A stretch of 64,000 nt of DNA from positions 1 through 64,000 of the forward strand of contig CAVYYK010000051.1 of assembly GCA_963772635.1 (NCBI GenBank), given 5' to 3'. Position numbers and translations under genes: made by a program. The DNA comes from JAUXFS01 sp963772635 (GTDB taxonomy: Bacteria; Pseudomonadota; Alphaproteobacteria; Rhodospirillales; Defluviicoccaceae). Below, in pieces: positions 10,203 to 19,678 of this stretch; positions within the stretch are counted from its first letter, which is position 1; every line of letters begins with the position of its first letter. The notes under the pieces are model-generated. The model saw only the letters and a program-made list of their open reading frames with translations, was not told the origin of the DNA and ran no database searches.

Positions 10203-10403
10203 ATGAGCACACGAAAAGTGGACCCAAAACTATTGGAAATCCTCGTCTGTCCGCTGACGAAGGGCCCCCTTCGTTACGATCCGGAGCGCCAGGAGCTGAT
10301 CAGCGAACGGGCCGGGCTCGCCTATCCGATCCGTGACGGCATTCCGATCATGCTCTCCGACGAGGCCAGATCTCTCGACAACGAAGGGCAATCGGGCTCA
10401 TGA
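10203..10403 (+). CDS. Trm112 family protein
   Basis: A 66-residue protein with the Trm112/YcaR pattern: KLLEILVCPLTKGPLRYD, ELISERAGLAYPIRDGIPIM. In eukaryotes Trm112 activates methyltransferases; bacterial versions are small putative methyltransferase partners. Only one cysteine remains of the zinc knuckle seen in some relatives. It overlaps the following gene by four bases (ATGA). Confidence 0.9.
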   Translation: MSTRKVDPKLLEILVCPLTKGPLRYDPERQELISERAGLAYPIRDGIPIMLSDEARSLDNEGQSGS

Positions 10404-10774
10404 CACAAGGTCTTGGCAACAGACATCATCCGGTGGAGATCCGCCTCAAACGCAAGGAGAAAGCGCTGGAGATCGATTTCGACGATGGCCGATCCTTCCG
10501 CCTGCCGGCCGAACTGCTCCGGGTGGAAAGCCCCTCGGCCGAGGTCCAAGGCCACGGGCACGACACCAAGACGACCGTCGCCGGCCGTCGCCATGTGGGA
10601 ATCATGGAGCTCGAACCGGTCGGCAACTACGCGATCCGTATCAAGTTCGACGATCTCCATGATACCGGCCTCTACTCCTGGGACTGGCTCTACGAACTCG
10701 GCGCCAACCAGGACGACATCTGGCAGGAGTACCTCGACGCCCTCGGGGCAAAGGGATTGAGCCGCGATCCGTGA
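10400..10774 (+). CDS. DUF971 (gamma-butyrobetaine hydroxylase N-terminal-like) protein
   Basis: A 124-residue single-domain DUF971 protein: HHPVEIRLKRKEKALEIDFDDG at the start, PAELLRVESPSAEVQGHG in the middle and a C-terminal YSWDWLYELGANQDDIWQEY helix. The fold is that of the N-terminal domain of gamma-butyrobetaine hydroxylase; some relatives are linked to Fe-S cluster carrier proteins. The ATG overlaps the stop of the Trm112 gene, so both are probably translated together. The function here is not known. Confidence 0.88.
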   Translation: MTQGLGNRHHPVEIRLKRKEKALEIDFDDGRSFRLPAELLRVESPSAEVQGHGHDTKTTVAGRRHVGIMELEPVGNYAIRIKFDDLHDTGLYSWDWLYELGANQDDIWQEYLDALGAKGLSRDP

Positions 10775-10805
10775 CCAGGTGTGATCCGCCGACGGTGGCG
10801 ACTGA

Positions 10806-12045
10806 CTAAGTTGGCCGTGCGCGCATCAGTTTTGGCAGCTCGCCGACCGCGCCCATCGCGTGGCGCATGAACAACTTTTTCAGCGGCGGGACCAGATTGA
10901 CCCCGGCGAGGCCGAGATCGCGGACCAGCCGCAGCGGTGCCACGTTGTTGGAAAACAGCCGGTTGAGGCCGTCGGTCATCGCTAGCATCAGGACGTTGTC
11001 GAACCGCCGCCAGCGCTGGTAGCGTTCGAGAACATCGGCGGCACCGATGTCGAGGCCAAGACCGCGGGCGTCGGTGAGCACTTCGACGAGGGCGGCAACA
11101 TCGCGTAGCCCCATGTTGAGACCCTGTCCGGCAATCGGGTGCATTCCGTGAAGGGCGTCACCGACCAGGACCAGACGCAGGGCCACGGCGGTTTCGGCGA
11201 ACTGCAGAGATAGCGGATAAGACCAACGCGGACCGATGACCTCGAGACGTCCGAGGAAATCGCCGAACCGCCGGCCAAGCTCGGCGGTGAATGCCGCGTC
11301 GTCGAGCGCCATGATCGCCGGCGCCAGAGTCGGCCCGCTCGGTCCAGACGATCGAAGAGCGGTTGCCGAGCAACGGCAGAATGGCGAACGGTCCGGCGGG
11401 CAGGAAATGCTCGTGGGCGATGAAATGGTGGGGCTTTTCATGGCCGACGGTGCATACGATGCCGGTCTGTTCGTAGGACCATCGGGTGACCCGAATCCCG
11501 GCGTCTTCCCGGGTCCGGGACTCGCGGCCCTCGGCGGCGACGACGAGCGGCGCGAGGATTCGTCTGCCGTCCGCCAATCGCGCCTCGATACCGTCGGCGG
11601 ACCGGGCAAGCTCCGACACCCGGGCCGGCGCCGCCGAATGGATCCCGTCGATCTCCCGCATCCGGTGGAAAAGCGCCTTCCGGAACACCCGATTTTCCAC
11701 CATGTGGCCGAAAGGTTCTTCGCCGATGTCATGGTGATCATAGTGCAGGAACAAGTTGGATCGACCCTCCGATACCCGAATATCCAGCATCGGAGCCGCA
11801 TCGTTCTTCATTCCGTCCCACAGGCCGACACCTTCCAGAAGCCGGCGTGAAGACAGCGCGATGGCCGAGGCTCGACCGTCGAAACCGGCCTTCAGAACCG
11901 CCGTGGGATCGGCGGCATCCACCACGGCGACGATCATTCCGGCATCGCCGAGAGCACAGGCCAGCGTGCCGCCGACGAGACCCCCACCGACGATCAGCAC
12001 GTCGGCTCGGATATCACCGGAATTTCGCTCGAGGTGTTCCGTCAT
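10806..12045 (-). CDS. ubiH: UbiH/COQ6-family FAD monooxygenase (frame break)
   Basis: A class A flavin hydroxylase acting on the ubiquinone ring. The N-terminal FAD-binding motif is VLIVGGGLVGGTLACALGDAG; the second FAD motif is LRLVLVGDALHGMHPIAGQG and the C-terminal NMGLRDVAALVEVL follows. About 413 residues when joined. The frame is lost near 11329, where one extra T (GACTCTGGCGCC) separates SIVWTERAD from LAPAIMALDDAAF. The start is the ATG at 12045 (MTEHLERNSG); the frame is open further upstream but that part is not FAD-domain-like. Which position of the ring it hydroxylates (UbiH, UbiI, UbiF or UbiL class) cannot be decided by eye. Confidence 0.88.
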
Positions 12046-12235
12046 GGTTCCAGCTCCCGCCCGTTTTCCGTTTCGTCCCGAGGGGCACGAGTTCTCCGAA
12101 CATGCCCAGGTTTTGTTCATTGCCGCCAGAACGCTCAGAATTTGGGCGCATTCATGGGGTCGCCTGCTCGATTGCATCCAGAGCTTTCCCTACGGCCCAC
12201 TGATTTTCAACTATTTCTTTCGTCCTCTCATAGGT

Positions 12236-12250
12236 TGGCACGGTTCGTGA
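12236..12250 (+). promoter_or_regulatory. possible sigma54 promoter for glnK (imperfect)
   Basis: TGGCACGGTTCGTGA resembles the -24/-12 pattern TGGCACG-N4-TTGC, with a perfect -24 half and a poor -12 half (GTGA). It sits 40-54 nt upstream of glnK. Support comes from family knowledge that glnK-amtB is usually NtrC/sigma54-controlled. Confidence 0.35.
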
Positions 12251-12289
12251 ACACACACCCGGTGGCATCAAGCGGAAGGAACTGGATCC

Positions 12290-12628
12290 ATGAAGCTCAT
12301 CACCGGCGTTATCAAGCCCTTCAAATTGGACGATGTGCGCGAGGCACTCACGGCGATCGGCGTGCAAGGAATGACCGTCACCGAGGTCAACGGCTTCGGG
12401 CGACAGAAGGGTCAGACCGAGATCTATCGAGGAGCCGAGTACAGCGTCCAGTTCGTACCCAAACTCAAGATCGAAGTCGCGGTCAACGACAACTTGGCGG
12501 AGAGCGTCGTCGAGGCCATCCAGAGCGCGTCGCGGACCGGCAAGATCGGCGACGGCAAGATCTTCATCTGGGACGTGGACAAGGCTGTCCGCATTCGGAC
12601 CGGCGAGACCGACGCCGACGCCCTCTAG
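12290..12628 (+). CDS. glnK: PII nitrogen regulatory protein
   Basis: A 112-residue PII protein. The T-loop reads GQTEIYRGAEYSVQF with Tyr51, the uridylylation site. The N-terminus MKLITGVIKPFKLDDVREAL and the C-terminal GKIGDGKIFIWDVDKAVRIRTGE, which contacts ATP and 2-oxoglutarate, are intact. PII senses carbon/nitrogen status and, when linked to amtB, plugs the ammonium channel under nitrogen excess. It lies 361 bp upstream of amtB on the same strand, so I call it GlnK; by sequence alone GlnB-like PII proteins of alphaproteobacteria look very similar. Confidence 0.95.
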   Translation: MKLITGVIKPFKLDDVREALTAIGVQGMTVTEVNGFGRQKGQTEIYRGAEYSVQFVPKLKIEVAVNDNLAESVVEAIQSASRTGKIGDGKIFIWDVDKAVRIRTGETDADAL

Positions 12629-12989
12629 AGCCGAGGCTCGACCACCGTGATCGCTGCCCGTTTTTCGCCCATGCTCTCGAAATTGAGCCTAATTCTTAAG
12701 CAATAGAGACTTGGGCAGATTCTCCATCGATCTCCCGCTAGGGAGCGTTTTCGCGCTGAGATTTCATAGTGTTGTCCGTTTTTCACAAAAGCTGGCACGG
12801 AAGTTGAGAAGACGGCGGAGGTTTCCGACCGATACCTCCGCCACACGGGAGAACAGGACATGTCAACCATCGGGTCTGGTGCAAACGAAAGCAGCGGCAT
12901 CGCCAGACCATTCGCCGCCGACACTGGCAAAGCCGTCCGTACCCCGATCGGCGGCGGTGGACAACAGCGACATCTAGGAGAGCCAAGCA
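12629..12989 (+). other. glnK-amtB intergenic region
   Basis: 361 bp without a convincing gene. It contains a sigma54-like box at 12793-12807 and a leader of about 180 nt before amtB. I see no strong terminator behind glnK, so read-through into amtB remains possible. Confidence 0.5.
12793..12807 (+). promoter_or_regulatory. candidate sigma54 promoter of amtB
   Basis: TGGCACGGAAGTTGA matches the sigma54 consensus TGGCACG-N4-TTGC at all but the last base of the -12 element, with the correct spacing. It would give a roughly 170-nt leader before the amtB start. Its position fits nitrogen control of an ammonium channel. Confidence 0.55.
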
Positions 12990-14294
12990 ATGAGACGTCT
13001 TGTAAATTATTCCGGTCCCCTGGGACTGGCCTTGTCGATACTTTTCGCCAGCACCGGCGGAGCCGTCGCCCAAGATGCCGACGCTGGATACCGGCGATAC
13101 CGCCTGGATGCTCACCTCGACCGCATTGGTCCTGATGATGACCGTTCCCGGCCTCGCCATGTTCTACGGCGGCATGGTCCGCAAGAAGAACGTGCTGGCC
13201 ACGGCGATGCAGAGCTTTGCCACCTGCTGCCTGGTGACGGTGCTTTGGATGATTGTCGGATATTCGTTCGCTTTCGGCGACGGCGGTAGTCTCAACGCCT
13301 TCTTCGGCGGGTTCGGCAACCTGTTCCTTAATGGCATGGGCTTGGATTCGTTGAGCGGCACCATTCCGGAATCGGTCTTTATGACCTTTCAGATGACGTT
13401 CGCCATCATCACCCCGGCGCTGATCACCGGCGCCTTCGCCGACCGGATGAAGTTTTCGGCGATGCTGATCTTCATCGGCCTATGGCTGCTGCTGGTGTAC
13501 GCGCCGATCTGCCATTGGGTCTGGGGCGGCGGTTTCCTCGGAGAAGAGGGCGTTCTCGATTTCGCCGGCGGGACCGTCGTTCACATCAACGCGGGCATCG
13601 CCGGCCTGGTCTGCTGCGATCGTGCTCGGCAAACGGCGGGGCTACGGCACCGAGAACATGGCGCCGCACAACTTGACGCTGAGCTTGATCGGCGCTTCGC
13701 TGCTGTGGGTCGGCTGGTTCGGCTTCAATGCCGGCTCGGCGGTCGCGGCCAACGGAACCGCCGGGATGGCGATGGCGGTGACCCAGATCGCTACCGCCGC
13801 CGCGGCGCTGTCATGGATGTTCCTTGAATGGGTACTGCGCAAGAAGCCGAGCGTTCTCGGGATCATCTCCGGCGCCGTCGGCGGCCTGGTCGCGATCACG
13901 CCGGCATCCGGTTTCGTGACACCGATCGGGCGCGTTGATCATCGGCATCGTCGCCGGAATCGCCTGCTACTGGGGCGCGGTCTGGCTCAAGCACGCCGGC
14001 GGCTACGACGACTCGCTGGATGCCTTCGGCGTCCACGGCGTCGGCGGCATCGTCGGGGCGCTTCTGACCGGTGTGTTCGCGTCCGAGGCCATCGGCGGCA
14101 CGCCTGGCCTGCTCGAGGGCAATCCCGTGCAGGTCTGGATTCAGCTCAAGGGGATCATCGCCACCATCGTCTATTGCGGGGTCGTATCGTTCATCCTCCT
14201 CAAGGTCATCGATATGATCGTCGGCCTCAGGGTGGATCAGGAGACGGAAGTCGTCGGTCTCGACCTCAGTTTGCACGGAGAGACCGTCCAATAG
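12990..14294 (+). CDS. amtB: AmtB ammonium channel (three frame breaks)
   Basis: An ammonium transporter of about 434 residues. A cleavable signal sequence (MRRLVNYSGPLGLALSILFA) is followed by the Amt core: GDTAWMLTSTALVLMMTVPG, FYGGMVRKKN, the pore histidine region VVHINAGIAGLV, WFGFNAGSA and the second pore histidine in DAFGVHGVGGIVG. Three single-base insertions break the frame: near 13078 (after AQD), near 13615 (TGCTGCGATC should give CAIVLGKRRG) and near 13928 (ATCGGGCGCG should give PIGALIIGIVAG). Everything else is conserved, so sequencing error is the likely cause. It lies downstream of glnK and ends in a strong terminator. Confidence 0.92.
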
Positions 14295-14359
14295 CTCAAA
14301 TCCGGGTGGGACAACCAAGCGGCTTCGCTCTCCTCCCATCGTCCAAACCCGGGAACCTG

Positions 14360-14391
14360 GGCCGGAAGGTACACCCTTCCGGCCTCTTTTT
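14360..14391 (+). terminator. Rho-independent terminator of amtB
   Basis: GGCCGGAAGG (14360-14369) and CCTTCCGGCC (14375-14384) form a perfect 10-bp stem with a 5-nt loop, followed by TCTTTTTC. It lies 65 nt after the amtB stop. Confidence 0.9.
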
Positions 14392-14470
14392 CGTCTCCGC
14401 CAAAGCCGACGCGAACACGGCAGGAAGCCTGCTTGAGACCCGTCGGGACGATCGCTAGTATCGAGCGGTG

Positions 14471-15661
14471 ATGTTGAATCCCCGTCTTCAATTGCTTTCC
14501 GAGTACCCGTTTGATCGGCTGCGGGCGTTGCTCGGCGGCATCGACCCGCCGTCCGGAATGGCGCCGATGGTGCTCTCGGTCGGAGAACCGCGTCATCCCA
14601 CGCCTCCCCTGGTCCACGAAGTTGTCGGCAACTGCGGAGACCTGTGGAACCGCTATCCACCGGTCGAGGGAACGGCAGACTTTCGTTCCGCCGTCGTCGG
14701 CTGGCTCAACCGTCGCTACGCCCTTCCGGATGATCTGCTCGACGCCGACCGGCATGTCCTCCCCGTGGCGGGCACCCGCGAGGCGCTGTTCCTGGTCGCG
14801 GCCGTCGCGGTGCCGCGATCCAAGGTCGGCCGGCAGCCGGTGGTGTCGATGCCGAACCCCTTCTACCACGTCTACTTCGGCGCAACGCTGATGAGCGGCG
14901 CCGAACCCGTCTACCTGCCGGCAACCCGGGAGACCGGGTTCCTGCCGGACCTCGCCGCAATCGACTCCGCGACCCTGGAACGAACGGCGATGATGTACCT
15001 GTGCTCTCCCGCGAACCCACAGGGCGCGGTGGCCGATCTTGCATACCTGAAGGACGCCATCCGCCTCGCCCGCCGCCATGATTTCGTCCTTGCGGTCGAC
15101 GAGTGCTACACGGAGGTCTACGACCGGCGGCCACCGCGCGGGGCGCTGGAAGCGTGCGCCGCGCTCGGCGACGGCATCGACAACGTGGTCGTCTTCCATT
15201 CGCTTTCCAAGCGGTCCAGCGTACCGGGGTTGCGGTCCGGTTTCGTCGCCGGCGATCCGCGGTTGATCGAGGCGTTTCGACGGCTGCGCAGCTTCGCCGG
15301 CGCTACCGTGCCGCTGCCGGTATTGGCGGCGGCGGCCGCGCTTTGGCGAGACGATGATCACGTCGAACAAAATCGCGCCCTTTACCGGGCCAAGTTCGAT
15401 CTGGCGGAACGCTTTCTGGGCAACCGATTCGGTTTTTTCCGCCCCGAAGGCGCCTTTTTTCTCTGGCTGGAGGTGGGAGACGGGGAGCAGACCGCCCGAA
15501 CTCTGTGGGCGGAATCCGCGCTTCGGGTGCTCCCAGGGGCCTATTTGGCGCAGCCGAACGCCTCCGGCGTCAATCCTGGCGCCCCTTTTGTCCGGGTTGC
15601 GTTGATCGAGGACCTAGCATCTACAGAAGAAGCTTTAAGACGGCTTGTTAACGTCCTATAA
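14471..15661 (+). CDS. class I/II aminotransferase (DapC-like)
   Basis: A 396-residue fold-type I PLP aminotransferase. Visible marks are the substrate-binding N-terminus (LLSEYPFDRLRALL), SVGEPRHPTPP, NPFYHVYFGA, SPANPQGAVA, the DECYTEVY segment and the PLP lysine in HSLSKRSSVPGLRSGFVAG. It resembles the succinyldiaminopimelate aminotransferase (DapC) group of lysine and peptidoglycan synthesis, but relatives vary in substrate, so the name is tentative. A GTG directly upstream (14468) is an equally possible start. It is 38 bp upstream of ftsK and may share its transcript. Confidence 0.85.
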   Translation: MLNPRLQLLSEYPFDRLRALLGGIDPPSGMAPMVLSVGEPRHPTPPLVHEVVGNCGDLWNRYPPVEGTADFRSAVVGWLNRRYALPDDLLDADRHVLPVAGTREALFLVAAVAVPRSKVGRQPVVSMPNPFYHVYFGATLMSGAEPVYLPATRETGFLPDLAAIDSATLERTAMMYLCSPANPQGAVADLAYLKDAIRLARRHDFVLAVDECYTEVYDRRPPRGALEACAALGDGIDNVVVFHSLSKRSSVPGLRSGFVAGDPRLIEAFRRLRSFAGATVPLPVLAAAAALWRDDDHVEQNRALYRAKFDLAERFLGNRFGFFRPEGAFFLWLEVGDGEQTARTLWAESALRVLPGAYLAQPNASGVNPGAPFVRVALIEDLASTEEALRRLVNVL

Positions 15662-15699
15662 ATGAAGGGCCTCTTAGTTTTGCAATGGTGCTCTGAAAG

Positions 15700-18045
15700 A
15701 TGACCCAATTCGCGAGCGGCGCCGTCCTGCCCGAGGGTACGGCGGATTTCTTCAAACGCCGGGCGGCAGAGATTACCGGAATCGTTCTGATTGGCTGCGC
15801 GTTGATGCTGTTGACCGCGTTGCTGAGTTTCACTCCCGCCGATCCGTCGTTCAATCACGCTACCGATGCCGTTCCCGGCAACTTGCTGGGCCGGCCGGGA
15901 TCCTACACCGCCGATCTGTTGTTGCATGCCTTCGGATGGGCCGGCGCGATACCCGCGGTCGGATTGGCGGCATGGGGTTGGAGGATGATCCGCAAGCGGC
16001 CGGTGGTGCGGCCATGGTTACACATCCTGATGTTGGCTACCGCCATGGTCTTGCTGAGCACCGGCATGGCCGCGTTGCCGGCCCCCTCAGGCTGGCCGCT
16101 GGCAATCGGCCTCGGAGGAGCCGCCGGCAACGTGGTGCTGGCCAACGCCGCTTCCCACGCAGAAAGCTACGGCCTGCATGTGAGCTCTCCCGTACTGGCC
16201 GGTATCGCCATGGTGATCGGAACGGCAGCGTGGGCTGCCAGTTTGGGGCTGTCATTGGCCGAGTGGCGAGGAGTTGGGCGAAGCCTTGTCGGGGCTGCAA
16301 GAGGGAATAGGCGGCTCATTGGCCACGTTGTCGGCTTTTTCGCTGCCTCGAAGGGGGCTCGCAACAGGGCGGAACCGACGTTTGACTCCGCCGCGACAGG
16401 GAGTCATGCGGCGCAGGACGGCGCCCGGCGTCAGCGCTCTGCGGCAACCAAGAGCGACCTCGTGGCGCCCAAGGTGCCGAAGGTGAGAACCGGCCGAAAG
16501 GCAGAGCTGGCAAACCAAGGAAATTTGGATTTCGGACAGGATGACGACTACCGGTTTCCGCCTCTCGACCTGTTGCATCCGCCGCCAGACACCTCAGGCA
16601 GCCACGCCTTGAATCGGGATGCCCTCGAGCAGAACGCCAGGCTGTTGTCGACGGTGCTCGAGGACTTCGGCGTCCGAGGTGAAATCGTCAAGGTAAGGCC
16701 TGGGCCGGTCGTCACCCTCTATGAGTTGGAGCCCGCCCCGGGAACCAAGAGCTCGCGCGTGATCGGCCTCGCCGACGACATTGCCCGCTCGATGAGCGCA
16801 GTCTCGGTCCGCGTCGCAGTCATTCCGGGACGAAACGTCATCGGCATCGAGCTGCCCAATCTCCGGCGCGAAGCGGTCTGCCTCAAAGAGTTGCTCGCCT
16901 CCCAGGCATTCGAACGGTACGCGGGAAAACTTACATTGGCGCTCGGCAAGGATATCGGCGGCACGCCGGTTTTGGCCGACCTCGCGCGGATGCCGCACCT
17001 GCTTATCGCCGGTACGACGGGATCGGGCAAGTCGGTGGGCATCAACGCCATGATCCTGTCATTGCTCTACCAACTGTCGCCTGAGACTTGCAAGTTCATC
17101 CTGATCGACCCGAAGATGCTCGAGCTGTCGGTTTACGACGGCATCCCCCACCTCTTGTCGCCGGTGGTCACCGACCCCGGGAAAGCGGTTGTCGCCCTGA
17201 AGTGGACCGTCCGCGAGATGGAGGAACGCTATCGGGCGATGTCGCAGCTCGGGGTGCGCAACATTGCCGGATACAACACCCGGATCGCCGAGGCAAAGCG
17301 TAAGGAGGAAGCCCTTGTCCGTCGGGTGCAGACAGGCTTTTGCGAGGACGGGCAGCCCACATTCGAAGAGCAGCCGCTGAACCTGGAGCCGTTACCGCTT
17401 ATCGTCGTGGTCGTCGATGAGATGGCGGACCTGATGCTTGTCGCCGGCAAGGACATCGAGGCGGCGGTGCAACGCCTCGCCCAGATGGCCCGGGCGGCGG
17501 GCATTCACCTGATCATGGCGACTCAGCGTCCGTCGGTGGACGTCATCACCGGCACGATCAAGGCCAATTTCCCGACCCGGATGAGCTTTCACGTCACCTC
17601 GAAGATCGACAGTCGCACCATCCTTGGGGAACAGGGAGCCGAGCAGCTTCTCGGACAGGGCGATATGCTTTATATGGCCACCGGCGGGCGGATCACCCGG
17701 GTCCATGGTCCGTTCGTCTCCGACGAAGAGGTCGAGGAAGTGGTGAGGTTCTTGAAGGCCCAAGGTGAGCCACGATACGTACCGGCGGTCACCGAAGGTG
17801 ACGACGACGGGCTGATCTCCTCCGACTTCGGCGGTGACGATGGACCGGGTGACGACCTATACGATGAAGCGGTCTCCGTGGTCGCCAACGAGGGAAAGGC
17901 CTCCACCAGCTATGTCCAACGGCGCCTTCAGATCGGTTACAACCGCGCGGCGCGTATCATCGAGCGAATGGAAGCGGAGGGTCTGGTCAGCAAGCCCGAC
18001 CGCGTCGGTCGCCGTGAAGTACTGTTCGGTGAACGCGCCCAGTAA
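15700..18045 (+). CDS. ftsK: DNA translocase FtsK
   Basis: A 781-residue septal DNA pump that moves the chromosome terminus during division. About four N-terminal transmembrane helices (residues 25-190) are followed by a short basic linker, then the alpha domain (NARLLSTVLEDFGVRGEI), the motor with Walker A GTTGSGKS (around residue 438) and the Walker B region LIVVVVDEMADLM. The C-terminal gamma winged helix that reads KOPS sites is present (ASTSYVQRRLQIGYNRAAR). The linker is short compared with E. coli FtsK, as usual in alphaproteobacteria. Its end overlaps the possible lolA start. Confidence 0.96.
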   Translation: MTQFASGAVLPEGTADFFKRRAAEITGIVLIGCALMLLTALLSFTPADPSFNHATDAVPGNLLGRPGSYTADLLLHAFGWAGAIPAVGLAAWGWRMIRKRPVVRPWLHILMLATAMVLLSTGMAALPAPSGWPLAIGLGGAAGNVVLANAASHAESYGLHVSSPVLAGIAMVIGTAAWAASLGLSLAEWRGVGRSLVGAARGNRRLIGHVVGFFAASKGARNRAEPTFDSAATGSHAAQDGARRQRSAATKSDLVAPKVPKVRTGRKAELANQGNLDFGQDDDYRFPPLDLLHPPPDTSGSHALNRDALEQNARLLSTVLEDFGVRGEIVKVRPGPVVTLYELEPAPGTKSSRVIGLADDIARSMSAVSVRVAVIPGRNVIGIELPNLRREAVCLKELLASQAFERYAGKLTLALGKDIGGTPVLADLARMPHLLIAGTTGSGKSVGINAMILSLLYQLSPETCKFILIDPKMLELSVYDGIPHLLSPVVTDPGKAVVALKWTVREMEERYRAMSQLGVRNIAGYNTRIAEAKRKEEALVRRVQTGFCEDGQPTFEEQPLNLEPLPLIVVVVDEMADLMLVAGKDIEAAVQRLAQMARAAGIHLIMATQRPSVDVITGTIKANFPTRMSFHVTSKIDSRTILGEQGAEQLLGQGDMLYMATGGRITRVHGPFVSDEEVEEVVRFLKAQGEPRYVPAVTEGDDDGLISSDFGGDDGPGDDLYDEAVSVVANEGKASTSYVQRRLQIGYNRAARIIERMEAEGLVSKPDRVGRREVLFGERAQ

Positions 18046-18736
18046 ACTTTCTCCCGGCGTCGGCGGGTCGGACGGCGTTCTTGTCCGAAATGCACGGCGC
18101 CTTATGTTCGCAGTGGTGACGGCGGCGTTTGTCGCCGCGCTGTCACCAACGGGAGCTGCCGCCGCCACGCCGGCGGCGATCGACTTCGGTAATGCGGAAC
18201 GCGCCGATCTGGCTCGCGTCGAGGCCTACCTGAACGGCGTGAAATCGATCCGCGCCCGCTTCATGCAAATTTCCTCGACCGGAGAGCTCGCCGAAGGCGA
18301 TTTCTATCTGCTCCGGCCGGGAAAGATGCGCATCGAGTACCGGCCGCCGGTACCTGTCCTGATCGTCGCCGATGGCACGTGGCTGATCTATTATGACCGC
18401 GAGCTGGGACAGGTCAGCTATATTCCGCTGGACTCGACACCCGCGGGCATCCTGGTTGCTGACAAGATTTCACTGCTCGACGATGCCGTGACGGTCACCG
18501 GCTTCGAGCGTGATTCCTCCACGGTGCGGGTCACCTTGGTTCGGACCGAGAGCCCCGAAGAGGGCAGTCTCACCCTCGTTTTCAACGATAAGCCGATGGC
18601 GCTCAAAAAATGGACCGTCGTCGACGCGCAGGGAATTGTGACCAACGTCTCGCTGGTCGACGCCAGCTACAACGTCCCTTTGGATCCGAACCTGTTCCGG
18701 TTCAAAAATCCCAAAATTTTTGATGAAAAGCCCTAA
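18029..18736 (+). CDS. lolA: outer-membrane lipoprotein carrier protein LolA
   Basis: A periplasmic chaperone that ferries lipoproteins from LolCDE to LolB or the outer membrane. The mature part shows the LolA pattern: YLNGVKSIRARFMQISSTG, EGDFYLLRPGKMRIEY, VADGTWLIYYDRELGQVSYIP and the C-terminal NPKIF. The start is uncertain. The ATG at 18104 gives a signal peptide without basic residues. The GTG at 18029, overlapping ftsK by 17 bp, includes VRNARRL as a proper n-region, and I prefer it. Confidence 0.88.
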   Translation: MNAPSKLSPGVGGSDGVLVRNARRLMFAVVTAAFVAALSPTGAAAATPAAIDFGNAERADLARVEAYLNGVKSIRARFMQISSTGELAEGDFYLLRPGKMRIEYRPPVPVLIVADGTWLIYYDRELGQVSYIPLDSTPAGILVADKISLLDDAVTVTGFERDSSTVRVTLVRTESPEEGSLTLVFNDKPMALKKWTVVDAQGIVTNVSLVDASYNVPLDPNLFRFKNPKIFDEKP

Positions 18737-18844
18737 CCGAACGAGTGCGACGAGATCATGATAGTTTCGTATGCGTTTTTTGCATATGAGGGTTGCGCTG
18801 GCTGCATTGGTCAAGTTAAGGTGGCCGAACCAACTAAAGGAAGT

Positions 18845-18920
18845 GGAACGTTCCATTCCATCTGGAATGGTCCGTCCCGGATGGTTCCCCTGCCATCCGA
18901 TTGCTTCCTCTAAGGAAGCT
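18845..18920 (+). ncRNA. hairpin array, possible structured RNA after lolA
   Basis: Four hairpins follow each other without gaps wider than 8 nt: GGAACGTTCC (18845-18854), CCATTCCA/TGGAATGG (18853-18870), CGGATGG/CCATCCG (18878-18899) and GCTTCC/GGAAGC (18903-18919). They are immediately followed by a terminator. The region has no open frame of interest. It could be a 3'UTR-derived small RNA or a processed lolA tail. Only the structure is seen; expression is unknown. Confidence 0.4.
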
Positions 18921-18921
18921 T

Positions 18922-18962
18922 AAAGCGTCCGGTTAACCCCCCTGGCCGGACGCTTTTTTTTG
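18922..18962 (+). terminator. Rho-independent terminator
   Basis: AAAGCGTCCGG (18922-18932) pairs perfectly with CCGGACGCTTT (18946-18956) and is followed by a long T-tract. It ends the lolA transcript or the putative small RNA. On the other strand the A-run before the stem could also serve the convergent response regulator. Confidence 0.92.
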
Positions 18963-18988
18963 TGCGGTTCGCAGCGAATGCGGGAAGC

Positions 18989-19678
18989 TCAGGGGATCAA
19001 GCGGTAACCACCGGCTTCGGTCACCAGAATACGGGCGCTGGAAGGATCCGGTTCGATCTTCTGGCGCAGGCGGTAAACGTGTGTTTCCAGCGTATGGGTG
19101 GTGACTCCGGCGTTGTAACCCCAAACCTCGTCCAGCAACACCTCCCGACTGATGACCCGGCTACCGGTACGATAGAGGTACTTCAGGATGGCCGCTTCCT
19201 TGTCGGTCAGGCGGATCTTCTTGTTGGTATCGTTGTTGAGCAGTAGCTTGGCGCTCGGCTGAAACGTATAGGGGCCGATGCCGAACACGGCGTCGTCGCT
19301 GCGTTCATGTTGGCGGATATGGGCGCGCAGCCGAGCCAGGAGAACCCCCAACCGAAACGGCTTGGTCACGTAGTCGTTGGCACCGGAATCCAGTCCGAGA
19401 ATGGTGTCGGCGTCGGTGTCCGCTCCGGTTAGCATGATGATCGGGGACTTGATGCCGTTTCGGCGCATCAACCGACAGACCTCGCGGCCATCCATGTCGG
19501 GCAAACCGATGTCGAGAATGATCACGTCGAAATGATCGGCCTTCGCCAGCTCCAGTGCTTTCGCTCCTGCGGCGGCGGTCACCATGGCGAACTCCTCATG
19601 CAACTGAAGCTGCTCGGCGAGCATCTCTCGCAGTGCATCGTCGTCTTCAACAAGAAGAACGCGTTTGCCGATCGTCAC
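18989..19678 (-). CDS. OmpR-family response regulator
   Basis: A 229-residue two-domain regulator. The receiver domain carries the acidic pocket VLLVEDDDALR, the phospho-acceptor Asp in DVIILDIGLPDMDG, and the T/K pair in IIMLTGAD and YVTKPF. A winged helix-turn-helix follows (RLTDKEAAILKYLYRTGSRVISREVLLDEVWGY, THTLETHVYRLRQKIE). No histidine kinase lies next to it, so it is an orphan in this window. The GTG at 19678 is chosen because it precedes IGKRVLLVEDD directly; the open frame continues to 19792 but is not receiver-like. It is divergent from ribA, with about 130 bp between. Confidence 0.92.
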   Translation of the reverse strand: MTIGKRVLLVEDDDALREMLAEQLQLHEEFAMVTAAAGAKALELAKADHFDVIILDIGLPDMDGREVCRLMRRNGIKSPIIMLTGADTDADTILGLDSGANDYVTKPFRLGVLLARLRAHIRQHERSDDAVFGIGPYTFQPSAKLLLNNDTNKKIRLTDKEAAILKYLYRTGSRVISREVLLDEVWGYNAGVTTHTLETHVYRLRQKIEPDPSSARILVTEAGGYRLIP

